Assembly: GCA_017535635.1 (NCBI GenBank) | Contig: JAFXTU010000029.1 | Location: 1 to 62,830, forward strand | Origin: Oscillospiraceae bacterium | Lineage (GTDB): Bacteria; Bacillota; Clostridia; Oscillospirales; Oscillospiraceae | Length of the DNA stretch: 62,830 nt | Direction of reading: 5' to 3' | Shown here: piece after piece, positions 17,016 through 24,416 of the stretch | Layout: every line of letters starts with the position of its first letter | Position numbering within the stretch: the first letter of the stretch is position 1 | Made by a program: the position numbers and the translations under genes | Notes under the pieces: generated by a model | The model's input: the letters and a program-made list of their open reading frames with translations, nothing else | What the model was told of the DNA's origin: nothing | Database searches by the model: none

Positions 17016-18076
17016 AGGGTTCCCTCCCCCGCTCCCGCGTATTCCTCGATCTCTCTGTCCATTTCCTCCGGGATCCTTCCCTTTTCCAGCCAGAGCTTGC
17101 TGAAACGGACCGTCATTTCCATACACGTCCCGATATGCCAGCGGGGCCGCCAGCCCAGCACGCTCTTGATCCTGCTGCAGTCCAGCTTGAGGAAATTCGC
17201 CTCGTGGGGGGCATCCTTCGCCGCCCTGTTCTCCCATGCGGCGTCCCCGCCCCAGGCGGAGCAGAACAGATCCACGAGCTCCCCGGTGGTCAGGCAGTCG
17301 CACTCATCGGGGCCGACGTTATAGTACCCTGCCAGGGAAGGATCCTCATACTGCCGCTGAACGATCAGCAGATAGGCGCCCAGCGGCTCCGGCACATGCT
17401 GGTAGGGCCGCGTGGAATAGGGATTGCGGACGAGGATCCGTTCTCCCTTCTGCATCGCGCGGACGCAGTCCGGGATGATCCGGTCCTCCGCAAAATCCCC
17501 GCCGCCGATGACGTTGCCGGCCCTGGCGGTGGAGACCGCAACTTTTCCCTGGAAAAAACTGTTGATATAGCTGTGGGTCACCAGCTCGGAGCAGCTCTTG
17601 GAGTTGGAGTAGGGGTCAAAACCGTCCAGGGGCTCGTCCTCACGGTAGCCCCAGCACCACTCCCGGTTCAGGTAGACCTTATCCGTGGTCACGTTCAGGA
17701 CGCTTCTGACATGCTCGCTCTTACGGACGCACTCCAAAAGGTTGACCGTCCCCATCACATTGGTCTCATAGGTGTAGCGCGGCTCCCGGTAGCTGGCCCG
17801 GACGATCGGCTGCGCCGCCAGGTGGAATACCAGCTCCGGGTCCGCCTCTTCAAAGGTCCGGCTCAGCTTGTCCCAATCCCGGATGTCGCCGATCACGCTG
17901 TTCATCCGCCCGTCCAGCTCGGCCAGCGCGAAGAGATTCGGCTCGGTGGGCGCCTCCAGGGAATACCCGGTCACCTCCGCGCCGGCCTTGACCAGCATCC
18001 GGCTCAGCCAGCTGCCCTTGAAGCCGGTATGCCCGGTCACGAATACCCGTTTCCCTCGGTAAAAATCCAGGTCCAT
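17012..18076 (-). CDS. rfbG: CDP-glucose 4,6-dehydratase
   Basis: NAD-dependent extended SDR that turns CDP-glucose into CDP-4-keto-6-deoxyglucose. 354 residues. Cofactor loop VTGHTGFKGSW near residues 13-23, FHLAAQPIVRASYREP near 85-100, catalytic TTDKVY and YSNSK (Tyr-x3-Lys). The motif set is diagnostic for CDP- rather than dTDP-glucose dehydratases. ATG at 18076, 13 bases after the rfbF stop. Second enzyme of the rfbF-rfbG-rfbH route. Confidence 0.95.
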   Translation of the reverse strand: MDLDFYRGKRVFVTGHTGFKGSWLSRMLVKAGAEVTGYSLEAPTEPNLFALAELDGRMNSVIGDIRDWDKLSRTFEEADPELVFHLAAQPIVRASYREPRYTYETNVMGTVNLLECVRKSEHVRSVLNVTTDKVYLNREWCWGYREDEPLDGFDPYSNSKSCSELVTHSYINSFFQGKVAVSTARAGNVIGGGDFAEDRIIPDCVRAMQKGERILVRNPYSTRPYQHVPEPLGAYLLIVQRQYEDPSLAGYYNVGPDECDCLTTGELVDLFCSAWGGDAAWENRAAKDAPHEANFLKLDCSRIKSVLGWRPRWHIGTCMEMTVRFSKLWLEKGRIPEEMDREIEEYAGAGEGTL

Positions 18077-18089
18077 TTCCTTCTACCCC

Positions 18090-18866
18090 TCAATCCTGCC
18101 AGACCTTCCAGGGCGCCACGCCTCTCGCCCACATGGATTCCAGCATCTCCTTCTCCCGCAGCGTATCCATGCACTGCCAGAAGCCGGTATGCCGGTAGCT
18201 CATCAGCTGTCCCTCGGCGGCGAGCCGTTCCAGCGGCGTGGTCTCAAACACGCAGGCATCTCCGTCCAGATACTCAAAGATCTCCGGCTGCAGGACCATG
18301 AAGCCCGCATTGATCGCCGCGCCGTCATTGGCCTGCTTTTCCCGGAAGCTCTTCACCGATCCCTGTTCCCCGATATCCAGGACGCCCTTCTGCTGCTTCT
18401 GGATCACCGAAGTCAGCGTCGCGATCCTGCCGTGGGACTGATGGAACGCCAGAAGATCGGAGATATTGATGTCGCAGACGCCGTCGCCGTAGGTCATATA
18501 GAACGGCTCGTCCCCCACAAAGGGGCGGATCCGGCGGATCCGGCCTCCCGTCATGGTGTTCAGCCCCGTGTCCACCACGGTGACGTTCCAGGGCTCCGCA
18601 TGGGTCTGATGCACGGTGATCTTGCCTGTTTCAAGGGAAATGGTCACATCGCTCGTATACATGGGGTAATTGGCAAACCATTCCTTGATATACTGCTGCT
18701 TATAACCGGCGCAGACGATAAAGTCATTCACGCCGTAATGGGAATAAAGCTTCATTATGTGCCATAAAATGGGCATCCCGCCGATCTCGATCATAGGCTT
18801 CGGCCGATACTGGGATTCTTCGGAGATCCGGGTCCCCGCTCCGCCCGCCAAAAAGACAGCTTTCAT
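18090..18866 (-). CDS. rfbF: glucose-1-phosphate cytidylyltransferase
   Basis: Makes CDP-glucose from CTP and glucose 1-phosphate, the entry to CDP-deoxyhexoses. 258 residues, exactly the usual size. The nucleotide loop AGGAGTRISEES is at about 7-18, with the conserved KPMIEIGGMPILWHIM, VCAGYKQQYIKEWF and MTYGDGVCDINI. ATG at 18866 overlaps the upstream glycosyltransferase stop by four bases. The phosphoglucomutase-type enzyme at 37304-39001 could supply glucose 1-phosphate. Confidence 0.96.
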   Translation of the reverse strand: MKAVFLAGGAGTRISEESQYRPKPMIEIGGMPILWHIMKLYSHYGVNDFIVCAGYKQQYIKEWFANYPMYTSDVTISLETGKITVHQTHAEPWNVTVVDTGLNTMTGGRIRRIRPFVGDEPFYMTYGDGVCDINISDLLAFHQSHGRIATLTSVIQKQQKGVLDIGEQGSVKSFREKQANDGAAINAGFMVLQPEIFEYLDGDACVFETTPLERLAAEGQLMSYRHTGFWQCMDTLREKEMLESMWARGVAPWKVWQD

Positions 18867-19702
18867 TTTTTCTCCTCTTTCTTTATCATGTTCTTTGCTT
18901 TTATTCTTTCCAGGATCGCATTTGGAAGGAGGCCTACCGCCAGCGGCCTGATCACATAGGGCCAGGCTCCCGGCAGCAGCTTCAGCTCCCGAAACCGCTG
19001 ATATCTCGTGACGGCCTCATTCCACCGGTGGGACATCCTGCGCCCGCCCTTTGCCGTGGCCGGGATCGTGTAATCCAGCAGGTTTTCCCGGAGATTCATG
19101 CCCCGGAGGCCCTTGGCATACATCCGCAGCAGCAGATCGTAATCCTCGCACAGGAACTGACGGGAAGCTTCCGAATAGCCTCCGGCAGCCTCCAGCGCCT
19201 CCCGGCGAAACATCAGGGCGGGATGGATGAAGGGCTGGGTATGATAGAAGTCCTTCACCTGCGGGAACTCCGGAAAGCTCCGGGAGCCCCAGACCGAGCC
19301 GCTGCGGATCAGGCGCACGCCGCTTCCCACAAAGGCGATCCCGGGATGCTGCTCCAGCGCCCGTATCTGCTTTTCAAAGCGTTCCGGCAGGGAGCGGTCG
19401 TCGTCATCCATGCGGGCCAGATAGCTGCCCCGTGCCTCGCGGAAGCAGGCATTCAGCTTGGAGGCCAGGTCTGTCCTTCCGTTCGTGCGGATCAGGCGCA
19501 CCCTGGGGTCCTCCCCTGCGGTCCGATCCAGGAAGGCCTTCGCCGCAGGCGAGGAGCCGTCGTCACAGATCAGGAACTCCAGCTCCGAAAACGTCTGGTT
19601 CAGAATGGAGTCCACGGAGCGCTTCAGCGCTCCGGTATCCTCCCGACGGTATAAAACGCCCATCAGCACGGACACGGCCGGCGTCTCAGGCGCTGTAGGC
19701 AT
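18863..19702 (-). CDS. glycosyltransferase family 2
   Basis: 279 residues. GT-A fold starting VSVLMGVLYRREDTGALKRS, nucleotide pocket FLICDDGSSPAA and metal site ARMDDDDRSLP near residue 100. Similar in layout to rhamnosyl/galactosyl transferases of the WbbL/EpsE type. The tail carries a short hydrophobic stretch and basic residues. ATG at 19702 lies inside the end of the ABC ATPase gene (17-base overlap). Being directly after the export genes, it may act early in chain assembly; that is only inference. Confidence 0.88.
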   Translation of the reverse strand: MPTAPETPAVSVLMGVLYRREDTGALKRSVDSILNQTFSELEFLICDDGSSPAAKAFLDRTAGEDPRVRLIRTNGRTDLASKLNACFREARGSYLARMDDDDRSLPERFEKQIRALEQHPGIAFVGSGVRLIRSGSVWGSRSFPEFPQVKDFYHTQPFIHPALMFRREALEAAGGYSEASRQFLCEDYDLLLRMYAKGLRGMNLRENLLDYTIPATAKGGRRMSHRWNEAVTRYQRFRELKLLPGAWPYVIRPLAVGLLPNAILERIKAKNMIKKEEKK

Positions 19703-20414
19703 TGCACACCTCGTCCGTGCTTCCCATCATCCGCACATGCCCCTGCTCCAGCCAGATGACGCGCGTGCACATCTCACGGATCTGCTCAAGGCTGTGGCTC
19801 ACGAACAGCACCGTCGTTCCGCCGCCCATCAGCTCCATCATCCGCGCTCTGCTCTTCTCCTGAAACGAGGCATCTCCCACGGACAGGATCTCGTCCACGA
19901 TCAGGATCTCGGGCACCACCACCGAAGCAATGCTGAACGCCAGGCGGGCCATCATTCCGGAGGAATAGTTTCGGATCGGGACCTCGATGAACTGCCCCAG
20001 CTCGGAAAACTCAACGATCTCGCTGTATTTTTCCTTTAAAAAGGCTTCGCTGTAGCCGAGGATCGCGCCGTTCAGGAAGATGTTCTCCCTGCCGTTCAGG
20101 TCCAGATCGAAACCGCTGCCAAGCTCCAGCATCGGGACCACGTTGCCGTAGGTGGCGACGCTGCCCTCCGTGGGCTTCAGTATTCCGGAGATCACCTTGA
20201 GCATCGTGCTTTTTCCGGCGCCATTCCTGCCGATCAGACCCAGGGTCTCTCCCTTTTTCACCTGAAAGGAAACGTGATCCAGCGCCGTGAAATCCTCATA
20301 CCGGATCTTCCCCCGGAGCGAGCGGGTGATAAACTCCTTGAGGGACAGGATCTTGTCCGTATTCATATGGAATCGCATGGTCACATCGTTGACCTCGATC
20401 ATCGTTCTGCTCAT
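19686..20414 (-). CDS. polysaccharide ABC exporter, ATP-binding protein
   Basis: ATPase of an ABC-2 exporter (Wzt/TagH/RfbE type) that moves lipid-linked polysaccharide across the membrane. 242 residues. Walker A GRNGAGKST near 62, signature NYSSGMMARLAFSIAS near 150, Walker B EILIVDEIL and the H-loop FVSHS. It lacks the C-terminal carbohydrate-binding domain that long Wzt proteins carry. The N-terminal segment before the core (HMNTDKILSLKEFITRSL) is typical of this subfamily. ATG at 20414, 9 bases after the permease stop. Confidence 0.94.
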   Translation of the reverse strand: MSRTMIEVNDVTMRFHMNTDKILSLKEFITRSLRGKIRYEDFTALDHVSFQVKKGETLGLIGRNGAGKSTMLKVISGILKPTEGSVATYGNVVPMLELGSGFDLDLNGRENIFLNGAILGYSEAFLKEKYSEIVEFSELGQFIEVPIRNYSSGMMARLAFSIASVVVPEILIVDEILSVGDASFQEKSRARMMELMGGGTTVLFVSHSLEQIREMCTRVIWLEQGHVRMMGSTDEVCNAYSA

Positions 20415-20423
20415 GGCGGCCTC

Positions 20424-21896
20424 TCACAGATAAAGCACGAATTTATTCTGATTCCGGTAGAACACGAACGCTCCCACCAGCAGCATCCCCAGGGCGATCA
20501 GCAGACACTGGAAATAGGCGATGGGTTCCGGGGAAATGCCGTTCAGAATACACAAGCGGGCATTTTTCAGGAAGTAATAGATCGGGTTCACCTGCAGCAC
20601 AAATCTGAGGTTCTCCGGCAGGATCTTTTCCGGGTAAAAGATCGGCGTCGCGTACATCCACATCATGCTCAGTACATTCCACAAAAACTGGGTATCCCGG
20701 AAAAACACCATAGACGTAGACAGCAACATGCCAAGGCCGAGGCAGAACACCACCAGACACGCAAAGAAATACAGGGCGAGGATCGCAGATTTCTGGAACT
20801 GCACCCCGGTCGCAAGGCATACAATGATCAGCGGGATCAGGGAGATCAGCAGATTCACCAGCGACGACAGCGTTCTCGTCAGCGGATAGATATACTTCGG
20901 CATATAGACCTTTGTGATCAGACCCGCATTGCCCAGGATCGAGCTCAGGGTCATGCCGCAGGACTCTGTGAAGAAGTTGAACATCACCACGCCGATCAGC
21001 AGATACACCGCGAAATTCTGAACGTCGTTCCTGAAGATGGTGGAAAAGACGAAATACTGCACCAGCATCATGAGGAGCGGATTCAGGAAGCTCCAGAACA
21101 CACCCAGGATCGAGCGCTTGTACTTCGTCTTGAAATCCCGGCTGACCAGCTGTCGGATCAGGAAGCGGTATTTTTTCACCGCGATCAGCGCGTTGACGAC
21201 ATAGCTGCGCTTCCCTCTGCGATATCTTGAATAGACGACAAGACACAACAGGATCAGCGCCATTCCCAGCACAGCGCTGAATTCCCAGTAGTGCAGCCCG
21301 GTCCAGATATAATCCTCGCCCTCGGCGGAGAAGCAGAGCCTCCCCTCCGCCGGCTCTTCGTTCAGATAGAGAGCAAAGCCCTCTTCCTTCTCCTTTTCTC
21401 CGTCTGCGCCGGAAAAACGCAGGGGGGTAACGGCGTCTCCCGCAGCAGAATCCGCGTAGACGCGCAGGAGCAAGGGCACGTCATAGACCGATTCTGCCGG
21501 AGTCTCTGCCGTCACGGTCAGCGCAGTGACTTCACGGACCTCCGATGCGTTGAAGTCCTGGCTCATGATCAGCTCCCAGGTATCCATCCGAAGGAGCTCC
21601 ACCGTGATCGTGCCGTGGTTTTCCCTGTAGTAGTTGCCGAATTGAACGGAGACAGATTCCAGTCTCTGGATCTTGGACTGGAAGATCTGCTCCACCACCG
21701 CGCCCTGCACCAGCTCCAAGGTCCCGGCGTCGGCAGGCGCCATCGCCACATTTCCCCGGGAGCTTCGGAATCGCAGCTGATCTCCCGCCAAAAAATAAAA
21801 GCTTACGAATACAACAACATATATCGCCAGCATTCTGAAAAACAGCTTTTTCAGGTGCAAAACAGTTTCATCTGTATTTTGCGCTTTTGCCGCCAA
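20424..21896 (-). CDS. polysaccharide ABC exporter permease with extra extracytoplasmic domain
   Basis: 490 residues, almost twice the normal 260 for Wzm/TagG permeases. The C-terminal part from about residue 225 is the ABC-2 permease: KYRFLIRQLVSRDFKTKYKR then six hydrophobic segments and the family motif NPIYYFLKNARLCIL. The N-terminal part has one membrane segment (about 21-42), then about 155 residues without membrane segments and rich in beta-type sequence, then a second membrane helix (about 200-222). This places a separate domain outside the cell. The start is TTG at 21896 with AGGGGATGGG upstream. First gene of the operon; the paired ATPase lacks a sugar-binding domain, so the extra domain may recognise the glycan or lipid carrier. 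Confidence 0.9.
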   Translation of the reverse strand: MAAKAQNTDETVLHLKKLFFRMLAIYVVVFVSFYFLAGDQLRFRSSRGNVAMAPADAGTLELVQGAVVEQIFQSKIQRLESVSVQFGNYYRENHGTITVELLRMDTWELIMSQDFNASEVREVTALTVTAETPAESVYDVPLLLRVYADSAAGDAVTPLRFSGADGEKEKEEGFALYLNEEPAEGRLCFSAEGEDYIWTGLHYWEFSAVLGMALILLCLVVYSRYRRGKRSYVVNALIAVKKYRFLIRQLVSRDFKTKYKRSILGVFWSFLNPLLMMLVQYFVFSTIFRNDVQNFAVYLLIGVVMFNFFTESCGMTLSSILGNAGLITKVYMPKYIYPLTRTLSSLVNLLISLIPLIIVCLATGVQFQKSAILALYFFACLVVFCLGLGMLLSTSMVFFRDTQFLWNVLSMMWMYATPIFYPEKILPENLRFVLQVNPIYYFLKNARLCILNGISPEPIAYFQCLLIALGMLLVGAFVFYRNQNKFVLYL

Positions 21897-22118
21897 TTTC
21901 CCATCCCCTTATCACAGGCGCATGTGGCATATGGTCAAATAAGACATGATTCCCCGCAGGAAACGGGTGAAACGCGGGAATTCCTTCCGGAGCGGCCCCT
22001 CCGCAGAATGGAAGGGATCCCGCAGGAACAGGACCGTTTTCCCGGTGGATCACCTCACGGTATAGCATTTCCTGCCAGAGGCATCCCCAATATATTGATT
22101 CAGCAACAGTCGCCGCAT
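21897..22118 (-). promoter_or_regulatory. long structured 5' leader of the polysaccharide operon
   Basis: About 220 transcribed bases before the first gene. An imperfect long hairpin pairs about 21974-21988 with 22010-22023 (GCGGGA and CCTTCC blocks), with a smaller GGAG/CTCC hairpin inside. No T-tract follows, so it is not an obvious intrinsic terminator. No recognised riboswitch or T-box consensus is seen. Confidence 0.4.
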
Positions 22119-22125
22119 TTGAATT

Positions 22126-22154
22126 ATTATAATCTCTTTTTCTGTTTTCGTCAA
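22126..22154 (-). promoter_or_regulatory. sigma-A promoter of the polysaccharide operon
   Basis: Minus strand TTGACG (22149-22154), 17-bp spacer, perfect TATAAT (22126-22131). No other strong promoter was seen until the peroxidase gene 16 kb downstream, fitting one long transcript. Confidence 0.7.
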
Positions 22155-22208
22155 CAACGCGGCTGCATTTCTCAACGTTTTTTCCCTTATATTTTTGCAA
22201 GCCAAGTC

Positions 22209-22237
22209 TTGTATTCAATTACTCATAATGATACGAT
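22209..22237 (+). promoter_or_regulatory. probable promoter of the nitroreductase gene
   Basis: TTGTAT (22209-22214), 17-bp spacer, TACGAT (22232-22237). Together with the divergent promoter it accounts for the 404-base gap 21897-22300. Confidence 0.5.
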
Positions 22238-22300
22238 ACTGCCGGAGAATACAACACCAACCGGTTCATTACCAAGTATCCTTGAAGGAGGCGCTGTCCT

Positions 22301-23122
22301 ATGGAAAACATTATGACCCTCATCCGCAGCCGCCGCAGTGTGCGGACCTTCGACGGGAAAGCCATCCCGCCGGAGACGGCCCGGCAGCTGGAAGTCTGGC
22401 TCAGTGACACGGAAAACCCCTTCGGCATTCCCATGGAATTCCGTCTGCTGGACCCCAAGGCCCTGGGGCTCAGCAGCCCGGTCATCACCGGGGAGACCCT
22501 CTGGCTGGGCGGGAAGATCGCCAGGGTCCCCAACGCGGAGGAGGCCTTCGGCTACGCCATGGAGCGGCTGCTCCTTCGGGCCTGGGGCCTGGGCATCGGC
22601 GCCACCTGGATCGGCGGCACCATGGACCGGCCCGCCTTTGAGCGGGCCATGGGTCTTGCCGCCGGGGAGATGATGCCCTGCGTGACCCCCCTGGGCGTCC
22701 CCGCGGAGAAGATGAGCCTCCGGGAGAGCCTGATGCGCAAGGGCGTGAAGGCGGACACCCGCCTCCCCTTTGAGAGCCTGTTCTTTGACGGGAGCTTTGA
22801 TGCGCCCCTCTCCCCCGCCGCGGCGGGCGAGCTGGCGGAGAGCCTGGAGGCGGTGCGGCTGGGACCCTCGGCGGTGAACAAGCAGCCCTGGCGGGTCCTG
22901 CGGCAGGGAGAGAAATACCACTTCTACAAGAAGCAGTCCAAGGGCTTCGGCCCGGGAGAGGCCGGGGATATGCAGCGCATCGACCTGGGAATCGCCCTCG
23001 GGCACTTCGCCCTGGTCGCCGAAGCGAAGGGCCTGCGCCTCCGCTTCACCCGGGAGGACCCAGGGCTTCCCAAGCCCGGGGATATGAGCTATATCGGCGC
23101 TTATGAAGTGACCCGGCAATAA
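22301..23122 (+). CDS. nitroreductase family protein (TM1586-like)
   Basis: Flavin-binding protein of the nitroreductase fold, 273 residues. Opening IRSRRSVRTFDGKAIPPE is the usual FMN-phosphate site; ERLLLRAWGLGIGATWIGGT and RLGPSAVNKQPWRVL are the second and internal repeats. The duplicated layout (two half-domains) matches the TM1586_NiRdase family rather than standard 200-residue nitroreductases. ATG at 22301 follows GAAGGAGG by 8 bases. Substrate unknown. It is separated from the aro operon by that operon's own promoter. Confidence 0.85.
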   Translation: MENIMTLIRSRRSVRTFDGKAIPPETARQLEVWLSDTENPFGIPMEFRLLDPKALGLSSPVITGETLWLGGKIARVPNAEEAFGYAMERLLLRAWGLGIGATWIGGTMDRPAFERAMGLAAGEMMPCVTPLGVPAEKMSLRESLMRKGVKADTRLPFESLFFDGSFDAPLSPAAAGELAESLEAVRLGPSAVNKQPWRVLRQGEKYHFYKKQSKGFGPGEAGDMQRIDLGIALGHFALVAEAKGLRLRFTREDPGLPKPGDMSYIGAYEVTRQ

Positions 23123-23148
23123 TTCACGAATTTAATTGAATAAACTAC

Positions 23149-23177
23149 TTGACAAAACCGGGACCAGGGCATATAAT
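23149..23177 (+). promoter_or_regulatory. consensus promoter of the aromatic amino-acid operon
   Basis: TTGACA (23149-23154), 17-bp spacer, TATAAT (23172-23177), a perfect sigma-A consensus. Start near 23184 gives a leader of about 230 bases that contains a leader peptide and attenuator. Confidence 0.9.
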
Positions 23178-23242
23178 GCCGTCAAATCCGATTGAGCACA
23201 GTCTTTTTCAGGCAGGCCGCTGTGAGCGGCGGAGGAAAAACC

Positions 23243-23305
23243 ATGCTGAAGAGCATCCGCACCGCGTACTTCTATTTTTGGAGCTTTACCGTCCGGGGAC
23301 GGTAG
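23243..23305 (+). CDS. aromatic leader peptide (attenuation)
   Basis: A 20-codon open frame, MLKSIRTAYFYFWSFTVRGR, with GGAGG 8 bases before its ATG. Six of seven consecutive codons (residues 9-15) specify Tyr, Phe or Trp: Tyr-Phe-Tyr-Phe-Trp-Ser-Phe. Its last codons and stop overlap the first hairpin of the attenuator. Ribosome stalling at these codons when charged Phe/Tyr/Trp tRNAs are scarce would favour the antiterminator. This is the classical pheL/trpL logic and precedes the full chorismate, Phe and Tyr operon. Not in databases as far as can be judged; assignment rests on position, ribosome site and codon content. Confidence 0.85.
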   Translation: MLKSIRTAYFYFWSFTVRGR

Positions 23306-23368
23306 GGCCGATTTGTGATGCGGGCGGAAGCAAAAGACAAGATTCCGGCGTGCGGCACAGATCGAGCC
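23288..23368 (+). promoter_or_regulatory. alternative RNA hairpins of the aro attenuator
   Basis: Hairpin 1:2 is ACCGTCC (23288-23294) with GGACGGT (23297-23303), overlapping the end of the leader peptide. The alternative 2:3 antiterminator pairs GGCCGATTTGTG (23306-23317) with CACAGATCGAGCC (23356-23368), with one wobble and one bulged A. That uses up the 5' arm of the terminator. These mutually exclusive structures are what translation-controlled attenuation needs. Confidence 0.75.
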
Positions 23369-23385
23369 TGTGCCGCACGTTTTCT
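23350..23385 (+). terminator. aro operon attenuator terminator (3:4)
   Basis: 11-bp perfect stem (GTGCGGCACAG at 23350-23360 with 23368-23378), seven-base loop, then GTTTTCT. It lies 30 bases before the aroF start. Confidence 0.85.
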
Positions 23386-23414
23386 ATACCGGAGCAGCTG
23401 AGGGAGGAAATATT

Positions 23415-24416
23415 ATGATCGTAGTCATCCGTTCCGACGCCAGTAAGGACAAGCAGGACCGGCTCATCGACTGGCTGAAAAGCATGGGCCTGGGCATCCA
23501 CGTCTCCGTGGGGGATTACCAGACGGTGCTGGGCCTCATCGGGGACACCAGCAAGGTGGACATCGACCTCATTGAGAGCCTGGACATCGTGGAATCCGTC
23601 AAGCGGGTCTCCGAGACCTTCAAGTGCGTGAATCGGAAGTTCCACCCGGAGGACACGGTGGTGGAGATCGGCAGCGTGAAGGTGGGCGGCGGTCACTTCT
23701 GCATGATCGCGGGCCCCTGCTCCGTGGAGACGGAGGAGCAGATCGTGGCCGTAGCCAGAGCGGTGAAGGCCGCAGGAGCGGACATGCTCCGGGGCGGCGC
23801 CTTCAAGCCCAGGACCTCGCCTTACGACTTCCAGGGCCTCAAGGGGGAGGGCCTGGAGCTTCTGAAGATCGCCCGGGCGGAGACCGGGCTCCCCATCGTC
23901 ACCGAGATCATGAGCATGGTGGACCTTCCCCTCTTCGAGGATGTGGACGTGCTGCAGGTGGGGGCCCGGAACATGCAGAACTTCGACCTGCTGAAGGAGC
24001 TGGGGCGCACCGGTAAGCCCATTCTCCTGAAACGGGGCCTGGCCAACACCCTGAAGGAGCTCCTCATGAGCGCGGAGTATATCATGGCCAGCGGCAACGA
24101 GCAGGTGATCCTCTGCGAGCGGGGCATCCGCACCTACAGCGATTATCTGCGGAACACCCTGGACCTGGCGGCGGTGCCGATGCTCCATGAGCTGAGCCAC
24201 CTCCCCGTGGTGGTGGACCCCAGCCACGCCACCGGCATCGCCCGGATGGTACCGCCCATGGCCCAGGCCGCCGCGGCCTGCGGGGCCGACGGTATCATGA
24301 TCGAAGTGCACAACGATCCCATCCACGCCCTCTGCGACGGGGCCCAGTCCCTGAAGCCGGAGGAGTACGCGGACGTGGTGAAAAAGGTCCGGGCCATCCG
24401 GGAGGCGCTGGTATGA
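23415..24416 (+). CDS. aroF: 3-deoxy-7-phosphoheptulonate (DAHP) synthase, class I-beta
   Basis: Condenses phosphoenolpyruvate and erythrose 4-phosphate, the first shikimate step. 333 residues. An N-terminal ferredoxin/ACT-like domain (1-70, MIVVIRSDASKDKQD) is the usual allosteric domain for Tyr/Phe control in the Thermotoga-type enzyme. The catalytic barrel starts near 80 with GHFCMIAGPCSVETEEQ and has GGAFKPRTSPYDFQG and VVVDPSHATG. ATG at 23415 with GGGAGG 8 bases before. Likely controlled twice: by attenuation and by feedback through the N-domain. Confidence 0.95.
   Translation: MIVVIRSDASKDKQDRLIDWLKSMGLGIHVSVGDYQTVLGLIGDTSKVDIDLIESLDIVESVKRVSETFKCVNRKFHPEDTVVEIGSVKVGGGHFCMIAGPCSVETEEQIVAVARAVKAAGADMLRGGAFKPRTSPYDFQGLKGEGLELLKIARAETGLPIVTEIMSMVDLPLFEDVDVLQVGARNMQNFDLLKELGRTGKPILLKRGLANTLKELLMSAEYIMASGNEQVILCERGIRTYSDYLRNTLDLAAVPMLHELSHLPVVVDPSHATGIARMVPPMAQAAAACGADGIMIEVHNDPIHALCDGAQSLKPEEYADVVKKVRAIREALV

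Noticed and set aside
21868..22218. 116-residue minus-strand frame upstream of the exporter permease
   Set aside because: It begins before the promoter at 22126-22154, has no family resemblance and overlaps the permease start in another frame; the leader RNA explains the region better.
23184..23414. T-box or TRAP control of the aro operon
   Set aside because: No T-box AGGGTGG-type motif and no run of GAG/UAG triplets are visible; the leader peptide with alternative hairpins explains the region.
23149..23418. 89-residue plus-strand frame between the nitroreductase and aroF
   Set aside because: It runs through the promoter and attenuator out of frame with the leader peptide and has no ribosome site.
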